Both the position numbers and the translations under genes were made by a program. This document shows positions 17,345 through 27,040 of a DNA stretch of 64,000 nt, piece by piece. The notes beneath the pieces were generated by a model, which worked only from the letters and a program-made list of their open reading frames with translations, was not told the DNA's origin and searched no databases. The DNA lies in the NCBI GenBank assembly GCA_963718605.1, contig OY970363.1, positions 2,976,001 to 3,040,000 on the forward strand. The letters run 5' to 3'. How positions within the stretch are numbered: position 1 is the stretch's first letter; the number at the start of each line of letters is the position of its first letter. The stretch comes from JACCXE01 sp963718605. GTDB taxonomy: Bacteria > Actinomycetota > Acidimicrobiia > Acidimicrobiales > JACCXE01.

Positions 17345-19799
17345 TCACCGGCTGATTCCGATGTCGGCGGTTCGCTGCGCGCGGCGCGCGATGTCGGTGG
17401 CGGTTTCTTGGGCGGCGCTTCGTTGGAGAGCGCGGATGATGTCGCGATCGTCGAACTCGGCGCCATGGTGTTCGATGTCGTCGTCGGACGAGACGACGTA
17501 GAGCCGGTTCTCGTGCCGACCGCGTGAGAGGCCGGTGTAGCCGGCTTCGAGGTAGAGGCGGTCGTCGCCGAGCAGGAGTGCGACGTCGCAGGTCATGCCT
17601 TGTCCTTTGTGGATAGAGAGGGCGTAGGCGTGGTCGAGGTGCCCTTCCAGTAGGTACTGCGATGGCACCTCCCGCTTCGCCCCGTCGGTCGTTTCGATAG
17701 TGAGCGAGTGGTCTTTGGTGTTGATGCCGCGGACGGTGCCGAGCGTTCCGTTGATCAGTCCGAGCCGTCGGTCGTTGCGTAGGGCGATGACGTGGTCGCC
17801 GACGGCGAAGGCGCGGTCGCCGACTATGAGTTCCTGGGCGCCGAGGTGTCCTTGTTCACCGAGGATGTTGCGCGCTCGCCGGTTGAGGTCGGCGACGTCG
17901 CAGCGGCGGAGAGCGAACATGACGGCCCGCGCCCCGGTCTTGTGCGCGGCATGCCAGTCCTCGACGAGCGCGTCCCGCGTGTCTTCGGCGGTGGTGCATT
18001 CGGTGACGCGACCGTGCGCGGTCAGCCTGGCGATGGCGGCGCCGACGTCGCGTTGGCGCAGCTCGAGCAGCGCTTGGCGTTCGACTTCGTCGCGCTGGCG
18101 CAGGTTGGCGCGGAGGCGGGTGAAGCCGAGGCGGCGGGCGAGCGCGGCGAACATGCCGCCGGCGTTGATCTCGGGCAGTTGCCGTGGGTCACCGACGAGG
18201 ACGAGCTTGGCTTGGGCATCGCGGGTGATGCGGTGGAGGCGTTCGAGTTTGCGGGTGCCGACCATGCCGGCTTCGTCGAGGACCACGACGGTGTTGCGGA
18301 CGAGTCCGCCGTCGCGTCGATGTTCGAGGTGTTGGAGGAGTGAGTCGAGCGTGAAGGAGGGGATTCCGGAGCCGGCTTGGAGTTCGGCGGCGGCGCGCGC
18401 GGCCAGGGCGACGCCGACGACGCGGTGACCGGACTGTTGCCAGGCGGCGCGGGCGGCGTCGAGCGCGAACGTTTTGCCCGCGCCGGCCGCGCCGATGACG
18501 AGGTCGACGCCGGCGCCGGATGTGGTGAGGCGGTTGACCATGGCGTGTTGCTCGTCGCTCAACATTGGCCGTGCGGCGAACGCGTCGGCGATCGCCTGCG
18601 GTGTGGCGAGGCCGGCGGCGTCGTCGGCGTGGCGCTCCGCGGAGGCCAGCAGCTCCTGTTCGATGCGCAGCAGCTCAGGGGTGGAGTAGGTGTCGCCGAC
18701 TTTGCCCGGCCCGAGCCGCACAGCGGAGGGCGAGGCGATGAAGCGGTCAGCCCGCATCTCGACATCGGTGATGTCGGCGCCTTCGGGCGCCGCATCGGCG
18801 ATGACCTGAAGTACGTCACGACGATCAAAGTGCGAGTCGTGTTCGGTCAAGAGGTCTTCGAGTTCATCGCGGGTGGCGCGCGGTGACTCCGGCTCCCGCC
18901 CGTTCCGGACCAGCGCGTCGATGTTGCGGCGCGTGAAGCCAAGCTCACGCGCCCGGTCGCCCCACTGGGCGCGGAGTTCGGTGTCGCTGCGCGGCTCCTG
19001 CTTCGCTGTACGTGTCGCCAGGGTTGCGACTTCGCGCGCCGCCGATCGTGTGGACGTCGCGTTCGGCCATGCGGAGTTCGATCTCGGCGCGGCGTCGACT
19101 GAACGCCCGCAACACTGCCTGCGGGATGCCTGCCAGTTCAGCCATGCCCTTGCGGACCGGCGACCACTCCACACCCAACCCGCGGACCAGGTTGGCGCGT
19201 AGCTGGGCCTGATACAGATAGCCGGCGGTGCGCTTGTGCAGATACAGCAGGCGACCGTCGAGCGCGCCCCACTGACCGTCCACGCCCTTGGCCATGTTGG
19301 CGATCAACACGTGGGTGTGTAGCTGCGGATCACCCAGCCGGCTCGTGCGATGCCGGAACGCCGCCGCCACGAAACCTCCGGTTTCCACCTGCACAATGCC
19401 GCCGTGACCGCGGCGACCCTTAGCCGCGTGGCGCTCGAGGTAGCCGAGCGCGGCATCGACCGCCGCCTCATGCGCGGCGACCGCCGCCGCGCGCGTCTCG
19501 ATGTCGCCTAGCGCGTAGAGCAGCGACACCGACTTCGGCGCCGAGAACGTCGCGTCGAACCCAGGCACACGGCGACCACAGCCCGCGAGCACACGGCCGC
19601 TCACCGGATCGACGCCCGACAACACCGCGTGCAGGTCCGCGTCGGCGACGCGCCCGCCTAGTCCGACGTCGGGCGCGCCCGAGCCGACCCACCGGCCCGG
19701 TACCTCACCGCGCGCCGTGTAGTAATCCTCCACACCCTTAGCGACGGCGTTGAGGTAGTAGTTCTGCTGGCCCGCGGCCAGCTTCGCGATCGAAAGCAC
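17345..19799 (-). pseudogene. MobF-type relaxase-helicase (TraA/TrwC-like), frameshifted
   Basis: Two reading frames together make one relaxase-helicase of about 815 residues. The N-terminal part starts at GTG 19799 (VLSIAKLAAGQQNYYL), the classic MobF start, and has the histidine cluster QLHTHVLIANM that binds the metal used to nick oriT. The second frame has TraI/RecD-like helicase motifs: GAAGAGKT (Walker A), VLDEAGMVG (Walker B) and HKGQGMT. The frames switch near 19040-19060, around GATCGGCGGCGCGCG. This looks like a one-base indel; decay or a sequencing error are both possible. No coupling protein or type IV secretion genes are nearby. Confidence 0.85.
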
Positions 19800-19952
19800 A
19801 TCTGCTCTAAGCCGTTCGCGAACCCCGAAGCGGACAAATTCGCACCACGGTGCATCATGTGTGGGAATCACCCTGAGCCTCGGACACCACCTGAGGTCGG
19901 CCCCTCGCAGTCCGGCCGTCGCCGGCGGAGCGCCTGTCCCGTACGCGGGTGG

Positions 19953-19977
19953 GTCTGACGTAACTCGCCCGTCAGAC
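19953..19977. other. Hairpin upstream of the relaxase gene, possible oriT element
   Basis: GTCTGACG and CGTCAGAC form a perfect 8-bp stem around a 9-base loop, about 155 bp upstream of the relaxase start in the non-coding gap before the ParB-like gene. MobF relaxases often nick next to such inverted repeats beside their own gene. There is no further evidence for an oriT here. Confidence 0.3.
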
Positions 19978-20068
19978 GGCGGACGATCGCAACGGCCGCG
20001 CAGCCCGAAGGCGGCTCCCGCGAGCCACTAACGTCACAACTGGTCGAGTGTTGCGAGGGGGTAGTTCA

Positions 20069-21415
20069 ATGCATGAAACAGTGCCGGTACGCGTCGCGGA
20101 CCTCTTGCTCGACCAGAGCAACGCGCGGTTGCAGGACGAGCAAGGGTCGCAACCCGCGACGTACCTAGCTCTCGCACGGCTCAACCCCAAGTACTTGATG
20201 ACCCTGGCCGAGGACATCATCAAGAACGGAATTGACCCGCTGAGCCTCCCGGCCGTTGTAGCGACGAGCGACAAGCGCAAGCGGTACACCGTCGTAGAGG
20301 GCAATCGTCGCGTCCTGGCGATAAAGGCGCTCGACACTCCGTCGATTGTGTTGTCCGAGTTGACGCCCGCTCAACAGAAGCGTCTCGGCGCGTTGTCGGC
20401 GCAGTTTCATGCGGATCCGATCGACGAGATCGACTGCGTACGGTTCGACGACGAGGAAGCAGCCAGGCACTGGATCTACCTGCGCCACACGGGCCTGAAC
20501 GAAGGCGCCGGGGTTCTCGGTTGGGACCCCGACAACCAGGACGCGTACAAGGCCCGTCACGGCGGGCAGAGGAACCTCTCGGGACAGATGATCGACCTGC
20601 TGGAACGGGCTGGATCGAACGTCGCCACGACGGGCATCGCGACCAGCATCCAACGGCTGTTGGGAACACCCGAGGTACGAGACGCGGTGGGCTTGAAGTT
20701 GCAGAACAAGCAACTCCATTCCGAGTATCCGATAGCCGAGGTCTTGAAGGGCCTTGAGCACATGGCCAATGACCTGAGCTCTGGCAAGGTGAAGGTCGGG
20801 GACATCTACGACGCCGACGCTCGCCGGCAGTACGCGAAAGACCTGCCGGCGTCCGCACGGCCGAAGAAGTCGACGAAGTTGGCCGACGCGGTTGCACTCG
20901 ATGAACTACCGGTCGACGGTGCTGCGACCCGACCTAAGAAATCGGCAAAGCCGAAGGCGAGCGCCAAGGTTCGCAAACCGGCCGACCAGACGGCGGTCGT
21001 CCCGCGCGATTGCCAGATGAGTCCTACCAACCCGCGGCTCAATGAGATCTACAACGAACTCAGCACGCTCTTAGTCGACAGCTACCCGAACGCCGTATCC
21101 GTGCTGATGCGCGTGTTTGTCGAGCTGAGCGTGGACCACTACATCGAGCAAGAAGGCTTGATGCCGAACGAAAACGTGCGCCAAAACGCCACGTTGAGGC
21201 GCAAGCTCAAGGACGTCGCTACTCACCTCCACGACGCCAAGAAGATTCCCAAAGGTTTGCGCGATGTCGTGCACAACGTCGCCGATGGCAACGGTCACCT
21301 CAAGCCGTCGCTCAACGGGATGCACGCGTACGTCCACAATCAGTACGCGTGGCCAAAGCCATCCGAGCTCAAGCAGACCTGGAACGAGCTGCAACCGTTC
21401 CTTGAGAAGCTGTGA
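20069..21415 (+). CDS. ParB-like nuclease-domain protein
   Basis: A 448-residue protein. The N-terminal quarter (VPVRVADLLLDQSNAR, then KNGIDPLSLPAVVAT, then YTVVEGNRRVLAIKAL) is a ParB/Sulfiredoxin-type domain with the GNRR motif. The middle is Lys/Ala/Pro-rich. The C-terminal 130 residues (NPRLNEIYNELSTLL to the end) form a separate helical domain I do not recognise. ATG 20069 follows GAGGGGG. The stop overlaps the GTG of the next gene (GTGA), so it is coupled to the methylase. No ParA is nearby, so chromosome or plasmid partitioning is unlikely. Confidence 0.75.
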   Translation: MHETVPVRVADLLLDQSNARLQDEQGSQPATYLALARLNPKYLMTLAEDIIKNGIDPLSLPAVVATSDKRKRYTVVEGNRRVLAIKALDTPSIVLSELTPAQQKRLGALSAQFHADPIDEIDCVRFDDEEAARHWIYLRHTGLNEGAGVLGWDPDNQDAYKARHGGQRNLSGQMIDLLERAGSNVATTGIATSIQRLLGTPEVRDAVGLKLQNKQLHSEYPIAEVLKGLEHMANDLSSGKVKVGDIYDADARRQYAKDLPASARPKKSTKLADAVALDELPVDGAATRPKKSAKPKASAKVRKPADQTAVVPRDCQMSPTNPRLNEIYNELSTLLVDSYPNAVSVLMRVFVELSVDHYIEQEGLMPNENVRQNATLRRKLKDVATHLHDAKKIPKGLRDVVHNVADGNGHLKPSLNGMHAYVHNQYAWPKPSELKQTWNELQPFLEKL

Positions 21416-22335
21416 AGAAGGCGTCCGCGTTCACTCCAAACGAGATTCGGCGGTTCCCGTCTCCGCTGCGCTATCCCGGCGGTAAGGGCAAGGTCGCCAA
21501 CTTCATGAAGCTGTTGTTCTTGGAGAACAGCCTCTTGGGTGGCGAGTACGTCGAGCCCTACGCCGGGGGAGCGAGCGTGGCGCTGACGTTGATCATCGAG
21601 GGCTACGCAGACCACATTCACATCAACGATCTTGACCCTGCGGTGCACGCGTTCTGGAACGCCGTGCTCAACCATCCTGACGAACTATGTCGACGCATCA
21701 GGAACACCAAGGTGTCCGTCTACCAGTGGCATCGACAGCGAGCCGTTCAGGCGGCCGCTAGTCCTGACGAACTCGATCTTGCGTTCTCCACGTTCTTCAT
21801 GAACCGCACGAACCGATCGGGGATCATCACCGGAGGCATCATCGGAGGCGTCGGCCAGGATGGGCCGTGGAAGTTGGACGCGCGCTACAACCGCGACGAT
21901 CTGATTCGACGTATCGAAAAGATCGCGCGATTTCGGACGCGTATCTCGCTTACGAATCTTGATGCCGTCGAGTTTCTTCAACCGTGGTGCAAGCCGGAAG
22001 CGCCGCCGGGCCTCGTTTATCTCGACCCTCCCTATTACGTGAAGGGCGGCGACCTCTATCGCAACTTCTACGGGCCAGATGACCACGCTGCGGTGGCCGC
22101 GACCACGAAAGCCCTAGCTATCCCGTGGCTTGTATCGTACGACGCCGACCCAGCGATCTTGAAGCTGTACCGCGGGTCACGGTCCCTCAGATACTCGCTG
22201 AGCTACAGCGCCGGCACGCGCGGCCGAGGGTCCGAAGTGATGTTCTTCGCGCCAGGACTCCGCGTGCCGCGCGTGGAATCACCGGCTCGCATACCGGCGG
22301 CGTTCGTCGACGACCGGCTCGCTGCCACGGTCTAG
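21412..22335 (+). CDS. D12-class DNA N6-adenine methyltransferase (Dam-like)
   Basis: A 307-residue protein with D12-class signatures: SPLRYPGGKGKVANF (SAM binding) at about residue 17, VEPYAGGASVALTLI, and the catalytic DPPY in VYLDPPYYVKGG near residue 205. It methylates adenine in DNA; the target sequence is unknown. It starts at GTG 21412, overlapping the stop of the ParB-like gene. No matching restriction endonuclease of a known type is adjacent, although a GIY-YIG protein lies three genes downstream. Confidence 0.88.
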   Translation: MKKASAFTPNEIRRFPSPLRYPGGKGKVANFMKLLFLENSLLGGEYVEPYAGGASVALTLIIEGYADHIHINDLDPAVHAFWNAVLNHPDELCRRIRNTKVSVYQWHRQRAVQAAASPDELDLAFSTFFMNRTNRSGIITGGIIGGVGQDGPWKLDARYNRDDLIRRIEKIARFRTRISLTNLDAVEFLQPWCKPEAPPGLVYLDPPYYVKGGDLYRNFYGPDDHAAVAATTKALAIPWLVSYDADPAILKLYRGSRSLRYSLSYSAGTRGRGSEVMFFAPGLRVPRVESPARIPAAFVDDRLAATV

Positions 22336-22357
22336 TGCGCTGGACAGCGCGGGCAGC

Positions 22358-23209
22358 GTGCCCGACGTGAACACAACGAACATCGACTGGTTGACCGAAC
22401 TCGATCCGACGCCTGGGCGACTTCTGTACCACTACACAACCGCCGACACTCTCGCGAAGATCCTTGGCAATGCCACTCTGCGTCTCTCGCCATACGCGAA
22501 CACGAACGACCCGCGCGAGAGCAAGGAGTGGTATCCGCGGATCATCCTTAGTGCGGGTGGCATCTCGCCCGACACGCTGGCAACTGCCTCGGAGGCACGG
22601 CAACGGTCTGACCGTCTCCTGCGTCGAGGAGCTCGAGTCGCGTGTTTCACCGTCGATGGCTCGCATCACGCTGATGCGGAAGCCGGGAGTCTTTTCCATC
22701 GCGGATGGGCCCGCGCGCGGATGTGGGATCAATACGCCTCGCGGCACTCGGGCGCTTGTCTCGTGTTCGATCGCGACCGCCTGGTCGAGCAGGTCGATTC
22801 ACACGTGCCGCATGGGAACAACGATCTTCTGACTTGGGGCGCGGTGACATACGCGGACGAGTGCATGGACCTTGAGCTGCACATGAGTGAGGTCCTTATC
22901 TATGGGCTTGACCTCGCCGTTGATCAACTCCAGACAGCGAAGGGTGTGGTCAACAAGATCTACCTCACGAAGAACCGAGACTGGGCGTCGGAGCAAGAGT
23001 GGCGGTTCGTTGCGGTGCGCTGGGACTTGCCCGACACCGAGCTTGCTGATGCGGTCTCAATTCCTTACGGCGAGTCGCTCAAGGCCGTGGTGGTCGGTGA
23101 GCACTTCACGCAAACGGAACTATCTCCGATGCGCGACGAGCTCGAAGGCAGCGTCGCACTGGCTCGGTGTGAGTGGGAGAACGGGTGCCCAGGCGTTGTC
23201 GCTCTGTGA
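22358..23209 (+). CDS. DUF2971-family protein
   Basis: A 283-residue protein whose opening (LLYHYTTADTLAKILGNATLRLSPYANTNDPRE) and later segment (KNRDWASEQEWRFVAV) are typical of DUF2971, a family of unknown biochemical function often found in defence and mobile loci. The start is a GTG 22 bp after the methylase stop, on the same strand, so it is probably co-transcribed. Confidence 0.75.
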   Translation: MPDVNTTNIDWLTELDPTPGRLLYHYTTADTLAKILGNATLRLSPYANTNDPRESKEWYPRIILSAGGISPDTLATASEARQRSDRLLRRGARVACFTVDGSHHADAEAGSLFHRGWARARMWDQYASRHSGACLVFDRDRLVEQVDSHVPHGNNDLLTWGAVTYADECMDLELHMSEVLIYGLDLAVDQLQTAKGVVNKIYLTKNRDWASEQEWRFVAVRWDLPDTELADAVSIPYGESLKAVVVGEHFTQTELSPMRDELEGSVALARCEWENGCPGVVAL

Positions 23210-23266
23210 CCGCGCTTGCGGCCTATTTCTGATGATCGCCTGTAGTGGCTGTGGCACGCTCGCCTC

Positions 23267-24601
23267 GTGTCGAACAACCGCCTAGAACGCTTCGAGGTGG
23301 CGGTCACCCATGCGACTGCTCGGCCAGACCCGCACCACGGCCTATTCCCTGCCGGCATGATCGGAGTCGGGCAGGACGGCGAGCTGAACGTGCGCTGGGG
23401 TTCCGCAACGATCGTTGAATGGGATCGAATCGGAACCGACGCACTTGAGGCGCTCACGTCATCTCTCCATCGAGTGGAGGGTGTGAAAGAGCGCGCTTCG
23501 AGCGATGAGATTCTGCGTGAGGTCGTCGCCGCCGTAGCCACGGTCGTTGACGGAAGGGCTACGGCACAGACCGAGCTCGCGCGGCTTGAGGCGGACCTAG
23601 CTGTTGGGCTCGGCGCCACTGTCGTAGTTGCGGCCGTGGGTGCCGTCGCGTGGTTCGGTGCCCCTCGACTCGTAGCCGACGAGGTCGTCATCGGACAGAT
23701 CAGCGAAGCGTTCGAGGACGCGGTTACGGCGCTGGGACAATCGCATGGCATCAACCGACGCTTTCGGTTTGACGTCGATACGCGCTGGCCCGAGGACATG
23801 GCTTCGATGCGGGAGGACCCGGACATCGCTCCAGACCTCGACGCGTGGTTGCCAACGTTGGTAGCCGTAGCGGTTGACGCCGTCGGCGGTACCGGCGCGT
23901 ACATCGCACACCAGATGGTCGAATCCATCCTCGGCGCGGTTTGGCTCGCAACGCAGGCGGGCGACAACTGGGTGCACCTTCCACCGTGGATCATCGGGGA
24001 ATCGGTCGGTGATGACGAGGCTGCGGCCAGAGCCGAGGAACACGAGATCGGAGTGTTCATGTACCAACACTCCGACCGCAAGCCGCCGTATGGCGAGCGA
24101 GTGATTGCCGGCTGGGACTACCACCTTGAGGATCTGCTCGACCAACCCGTTGGCCGGCTCGTGCGGGTGGTTGCTGGCAGTCTGCCGTTCGGACGGGCGT
24201 CCGCGGGGCCAGCGTCGAGACTCGCGTCCGCGTGCCGACATGCCGTGCTCGGCGCGCGGCTTCTCGATCCGGCACAGGCGATTCTGCATTTCACGACTGC
24301 AGTAGAGGCACTCGTGAACAGTGGCAAGAACGACGTCACCGCCAACTTCAAGCGACGCGTTAGCAAATTGATCGCGCCGGCGGGCGGCACCGAAACAGCT
24401 CGTCTCAAGAGGCTCGGTGAGATCTACGACGAGCGGAGTCGGATCGTTCATAGCGGCTTCACAACGTCAACGCCCGAGATCGTGGGGACGCGTGCGGCCG
24501 AGGTTCGGACATATCTCACGCTGGCCGCATTGCAGATCGCGTTCCTTGTAGAAGCTGGAACGACGACCGACGCCGAACTGATGAAGTGGTTGGATTCGTA
24601 G
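23267..24601 (+). CDS. HEPN-domain protein (Apea-like)
   Basis: A 444-residue protein. The C-terminal 140 residues resemble an Apea-like HEPN domain: ILHFTTAVEALVNSG, then a helical stretch, then YDERSRIVHSGF with an Arg-x-x-x-His arrangement near residue 401. HEPN proteins are often RNases or ligand-binding helical bundles in defence and toxin-antitoxin systems. The N-terminal 300 residues are not recognised; a hydrophobic run VVVAAVGAVAWFG lies near residue 120. GTG start, 57 bp after DUF2971, same strand. Confidence 0.62.
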   Translation: MSNNRLERFEVAVTHATARPDPHHGLFPAGMIGVGQDGELNVRWGSATIVEWDRIGTDALEALTSSLHRVEGVKERASSDEILREVVAAVATVVDGRATAQTELARLEADLAVGLGATVVVAAVGAVAWFGAPRLVADEVVIGQISEAFEDAVTALGQSHGINRRFRFDVDTRWPEDMASMREDPDIAPDLDAWLPTLVAVAVDAVGGTGAYIAHQMVESILGAVWLATQAGDNWVHLPPWIIGESVGDDEAAARAEEHEIGVFMYQHSDRKPPYGERVIAGWDYHLEDLLDQPVGRLVRVVAGSLPFGRASAGPASRLASACRHAVLGARLLDPAQAILHFTTAVEALVNSGKNDVTANFKRRVSKLIAPAGGTETARLKRLGEIYDERSRIVHSGFTTSTPEIVGTRAAEVRTYLTLAALQIAFLVEAGTTTDAELMKWLDS

Positions 24602-24617
24602 CCGAAGTGGATTGTCG

Positions 24618-25058
24618 ATGAACGATCAGCCCCCTCCAAGGATCGGACCGTTTTGGTCCCAGATGAACGCGCAGCCCCGAGTTGCGGCCGCGGCCGTTTC
24701 GCGCGACGACCTCCCGCTGACGCCCGGCGTCTACGCCTGGTACCGCGACGGCCGACCGATGTACTCCGGCCGCGCACGCGACGGACTTCGCCAACGTCTC
24801 TGGAGGGACCACCTAAAGACAGGGCTTGATCTGTCGCGGTCGTCGTTTCGTCGGAACGTGTGTGAACACCTGGGTATCGCTCCGACCACTCGTACCCGTA
24901 TCCGGCCGTCGGTGATGACGGCCGATGAGGTCGAACCCGTCAACTCGTGGATTCGGACGTGCGAGCTTGCGTGGATCGAGAAAAGCACGCCCGACGAAGC
25001 CGGAGCCCTGGAGCGGCGACTTCATGACGAGTGGCTGCCGCCGCTGTCGCGTCGGTGA
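24618..25058 (+). CDS. GIY-YIG-like nuclease-fold protein
   Basis: A 146-residue protein with the arrangement GVYAWYRDGRPMYSG followed by GLRQRLWRDHL and, at the end, WIEKSTPDEAGALERRLHDEWLPPL. This matches the GIY-YIG fold, with YSG in place of YIG and a late Glu that could be the metal ligand. ATG 24618 begins 17 bp after the HEPN stop and ends this five-gene same-strand cluster. It may be a nuclease paired with the D12 methylase, but that is inference. Confidence 0.6.
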   Translation: MNDQPPPRIGPFWSQMNAQPRVAAAAVSRDDLPLTPGVYAWYRDGRPMYSGRARDGLRQRLWRDHLKTGLDLSRSSFRRNVCEHLGIAPTTRTRIRPSVMTADEVEPVNSWIRTCELAWIEKSTPDEAGALERRLHDEWLPPLSRR

Positions 25059-25656
25059 AGGGTCCGTTCCATTGGCCTGAGTTCGGCCCGAGCCACCGGT
25101 TACACAAGCTGGCGTCAAAAGGCGTCACGCCTTCGCGAACAGCGCTTGGGGCTAGGTGCTGATCCCTCGCGCCGACTAGGCCGCGTCGCCGCGCGCTCCG
25201 GGAATCCACCATGGCGAAGTCCGTGGCGCGCCCGTTGCTACTCGTCGCCGTCCCATCCAGCGCACTGACCTGTCGTTCGCGTCAGTAGGGCATCCGTCGC
25301 TGACGCACTCCGGGTTTCCTCGTAGCGCGTCGGTGTGGCGCGAGTGACGCGATGAGCTCAGGCGCTCCCGGGAGAGATGGGCGTTGCAACGGACGCGGTG
25401 CGCCGATGGCGCATTTATGGCGCATCCCTCGAGATTCGCCTTTGTTCGCCGAAGTCACTCACAGGGCGTGACCTGCGCAAACGTTCGCGGCCGTCCGCCG
25501 ACATCCCCTAAATTCAGCTTCCCAAACTGATGTTGAGGTGGGTTCGTTCAATCCGAGATCATCCGCAACGAGACTCGCGCTCGCGCCGGCGGTTGCGAAG
25601 CACTCCGGAACCGAACAACTCGAGCCGGTATTCCCATCGCTCTACGGTCGTAGGCC
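25059..25656. other. Gap without a recognisable gene
   Basis: About 600 bp between the GIY-YIG gene and a membrane-protein gene. Reading frames here are short and overlapping, with no family resemblance. The only local pattern I see is a short direct repeat, ATGGCGCAT, near 25415-25430. It could hold a promoter for the downstream gene or remnants of a lost gene. Confidence 0.5.
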
Positions 25657-26205
25657 ATGCTGCCCATACAAGAAGTTGCAACGAGCGTCGGACACGAGAT
25701 CCTGGCGGTGGTGCGCAGGTTGAGCGCAGGCTGGATCGCCTCGTTCGTCGGACTCTGGGTTGCTTTCGTCGTCACGGCGCTCATCGGCTGGCGGCTGGAG
25801 TGGTACTGGCTTGCGCTCTCCACAGGTGTGTTGGCTGTCTTCTTTCCTTTTGCCCTCGGTTCGGCGATTCTGGATGAGGCCACGCGTCCCCGCCCGCGTC
25901 CGCTCGTTGAGCGAGTCGACGAGGCCGCTACCGCCTTGCGGGCTGCCGCGGAGCTAGTGGATGAGCTCAGCGCCGAGATTGGTTCGCGGACGACGGCGGC
26001 CGAGCGGCTTCGCGACGACCTTGAACGCTACGAGCATCTCATCGAGATTCGAAGTGAGGAGGCGAGGGCTGTAGGCGAAGCGATCAGCCATGCGTTTCGC
26101 GAGGAGGCGCGCCGCTCCTTGCCGGGCAGAGTTGTCGTCAGTGCGGTGAATCTCGTCGTCGGGGCGATCCTCGGAGGAGCCGTCAGCGCAATCTTCTTCA
26201 ACTGA
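25657..26205 (+). CDS. Small membrane protein with coiled coil, unknown function
   Basis: A 182-residue protein. Two transmembrane segments (about residues 27-45 and 52-70) are followed by a charged helical stretch rich in Glu/Arg/Ala (residues 80-150), probably a coiled coil, and a final hydrophobic glycine-rich helix (VVSAVNLVVGAILGGAVSAIFF). No family is recognised. The ribosome site is weak. It lies alone between non-coding stretches of the island. Confidence 0.55.
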   Translation: MLPIQEVATSVGHEILAVVRRLSAGWIASFVGLWVAFVVTALIGWRLEWYWLALSTGVLAVFFPFALGSAILDEATRPRPRPLVERVDEAATALRAAAELVDELSAEIGSRTTAAERLRDDLERYEHLIEIRSEEARAVGEAISHAFREEARRSLPGRVVVSAVNLVVGAILGGAVSAIFFN

Positions 26206-26256
26206 CGTAACCGGGCGAACGAAGTAATCGCAGCGAGCGTCACCCGTATAAGGGTC

Positions 26257-26820
26257 ATGGGAACAGCTATGGCGTTCGAGGAACTCGATTCCGTTACGCG
26301 CGAGTGGATGTTGCAGAGCTTCGACGAAGATGAGGCTGACCCGAATCCGTACCGAGCGAAGGATTTGACCCCAGTCGGACGCCGCGAGTTCGCACGTCTG
26401 ATGCGAGCGGCGATCTCTGGCCCAAACGGTAACGAGTTGACGCTAGGAGCGGCGCTCAGCGACGCGGGGTTTTGGAACAGTTCGCGTTCCTACGTGCGTC
26501 GCGGCAAAACGGTCACTGCACGCGTGGACCCTTCCGTTACCGCCAAGCGACTCGCGCTCACCGAGTTCAACACCTACTACGTCTCGGGGCTCGCACACCG
26601 ACTCCTAGCCGAGGGTGAGGCGGCTTGCATTGTCTATCGGGCGGCCAATCCCGAGACCGAACCGGCGTCATGTTCTGAACACGAAGGGCAGCGGTACTCG
26701 TTGACAGACATCATCGCGGGCCATCGAGCGAACTACTGGCCCGAGCCGGGTGACCCCACCGCGCTGTCGATCCCGGCAGGTCCGAACTGTCACCACTCGA
26801 TTCGTCGATGGGTCATCTAG
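26257..26820 (+). CDS. Hypothetical protein
   Basis: A 187-residue soluble protein with no family I recognise. The end is distinctive: CSEHEGQRYSLTDIIAGHRANYWPEPG followed by PAGPNCHHSIRRW. The Cys/His spacing (C-x-E-H ... C-H-H) could hold a metal, and it faintly resembles the C-terminus of phage head-morphogenesis proteins. The start is ATG 26257 after AAGGG. The gene ends eight bases before copy A of the 70-bp repeat. Confidence 0.5.
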   Translation: MGTAMAFEELDSVTREWMLQSFDEDEADPNPYRAKDLTPVGRREFARLMRAAISGPNGNELTLGAALSDAGFWNSSRSYVRRGKTVTARVDPSVTAKRLALTEFNTYYVSGLAHRLLAEGEAACIVYRAANPETEPASCSEHEGQRYSLTDIIAGHRANYWPEPGDPTALSIPAGPNCHHSIRRWVI

Positions 26821-26828
26821 GCGATCTC

Positions 26829-26898
26829 CGAAGAATCTTCGTAATCAAGACTCTTTGGCAGCCGTACCCACCGTCAGGAACTACTTCGAGATGGGTTG
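26829..26898. repeat. About 70-bp repeat, copy A (upstream of sigma-factor gene)
   Basis: It starts with the palindrome CGAAGAATCTTCG followed by TAATCAAGAC. After a variable stretch of about ten bases come GCCGTACCCACCGTCAGGAA and TTCGAGATGGGTTG. The same blocks in the same order occur at 33066-33137, just upstream of the RHS gene. GGAAC here resembles an ECF -35 element. It lies about 140 bp before the sigma-like gene at 27041. Confidence 0.7.
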
Positions 26899-27040
26899 CA
26901 AGCGAACGTGTTCGGCGCGCCCAGGCGAGCTGTACGGCGCCAACTCCAAAGGGGTCGCGCGTGCCCTTCTTTACTAGCAGCGGCATTTGCCCGCAGAGAC
27001 CGTTTTTCGTCTCGCGTCGCATCAACAAGGAGCGCACTGA

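Noticed and set aside
20069..21415. Chromosome or plasmid partition ParB
   Set aside because: No ParA neighbour and no centromere-like repeats; the gene is coupled to a DNA methylase, so a partition role is not supported.
23065..24081. 338-codon minus-strand frame opposite the HEPN gene
   Set aside because: Ser/Thr/Arg-rich shadow with no family features. The plus-strand gene fits the cluster and has a recognisable domain.
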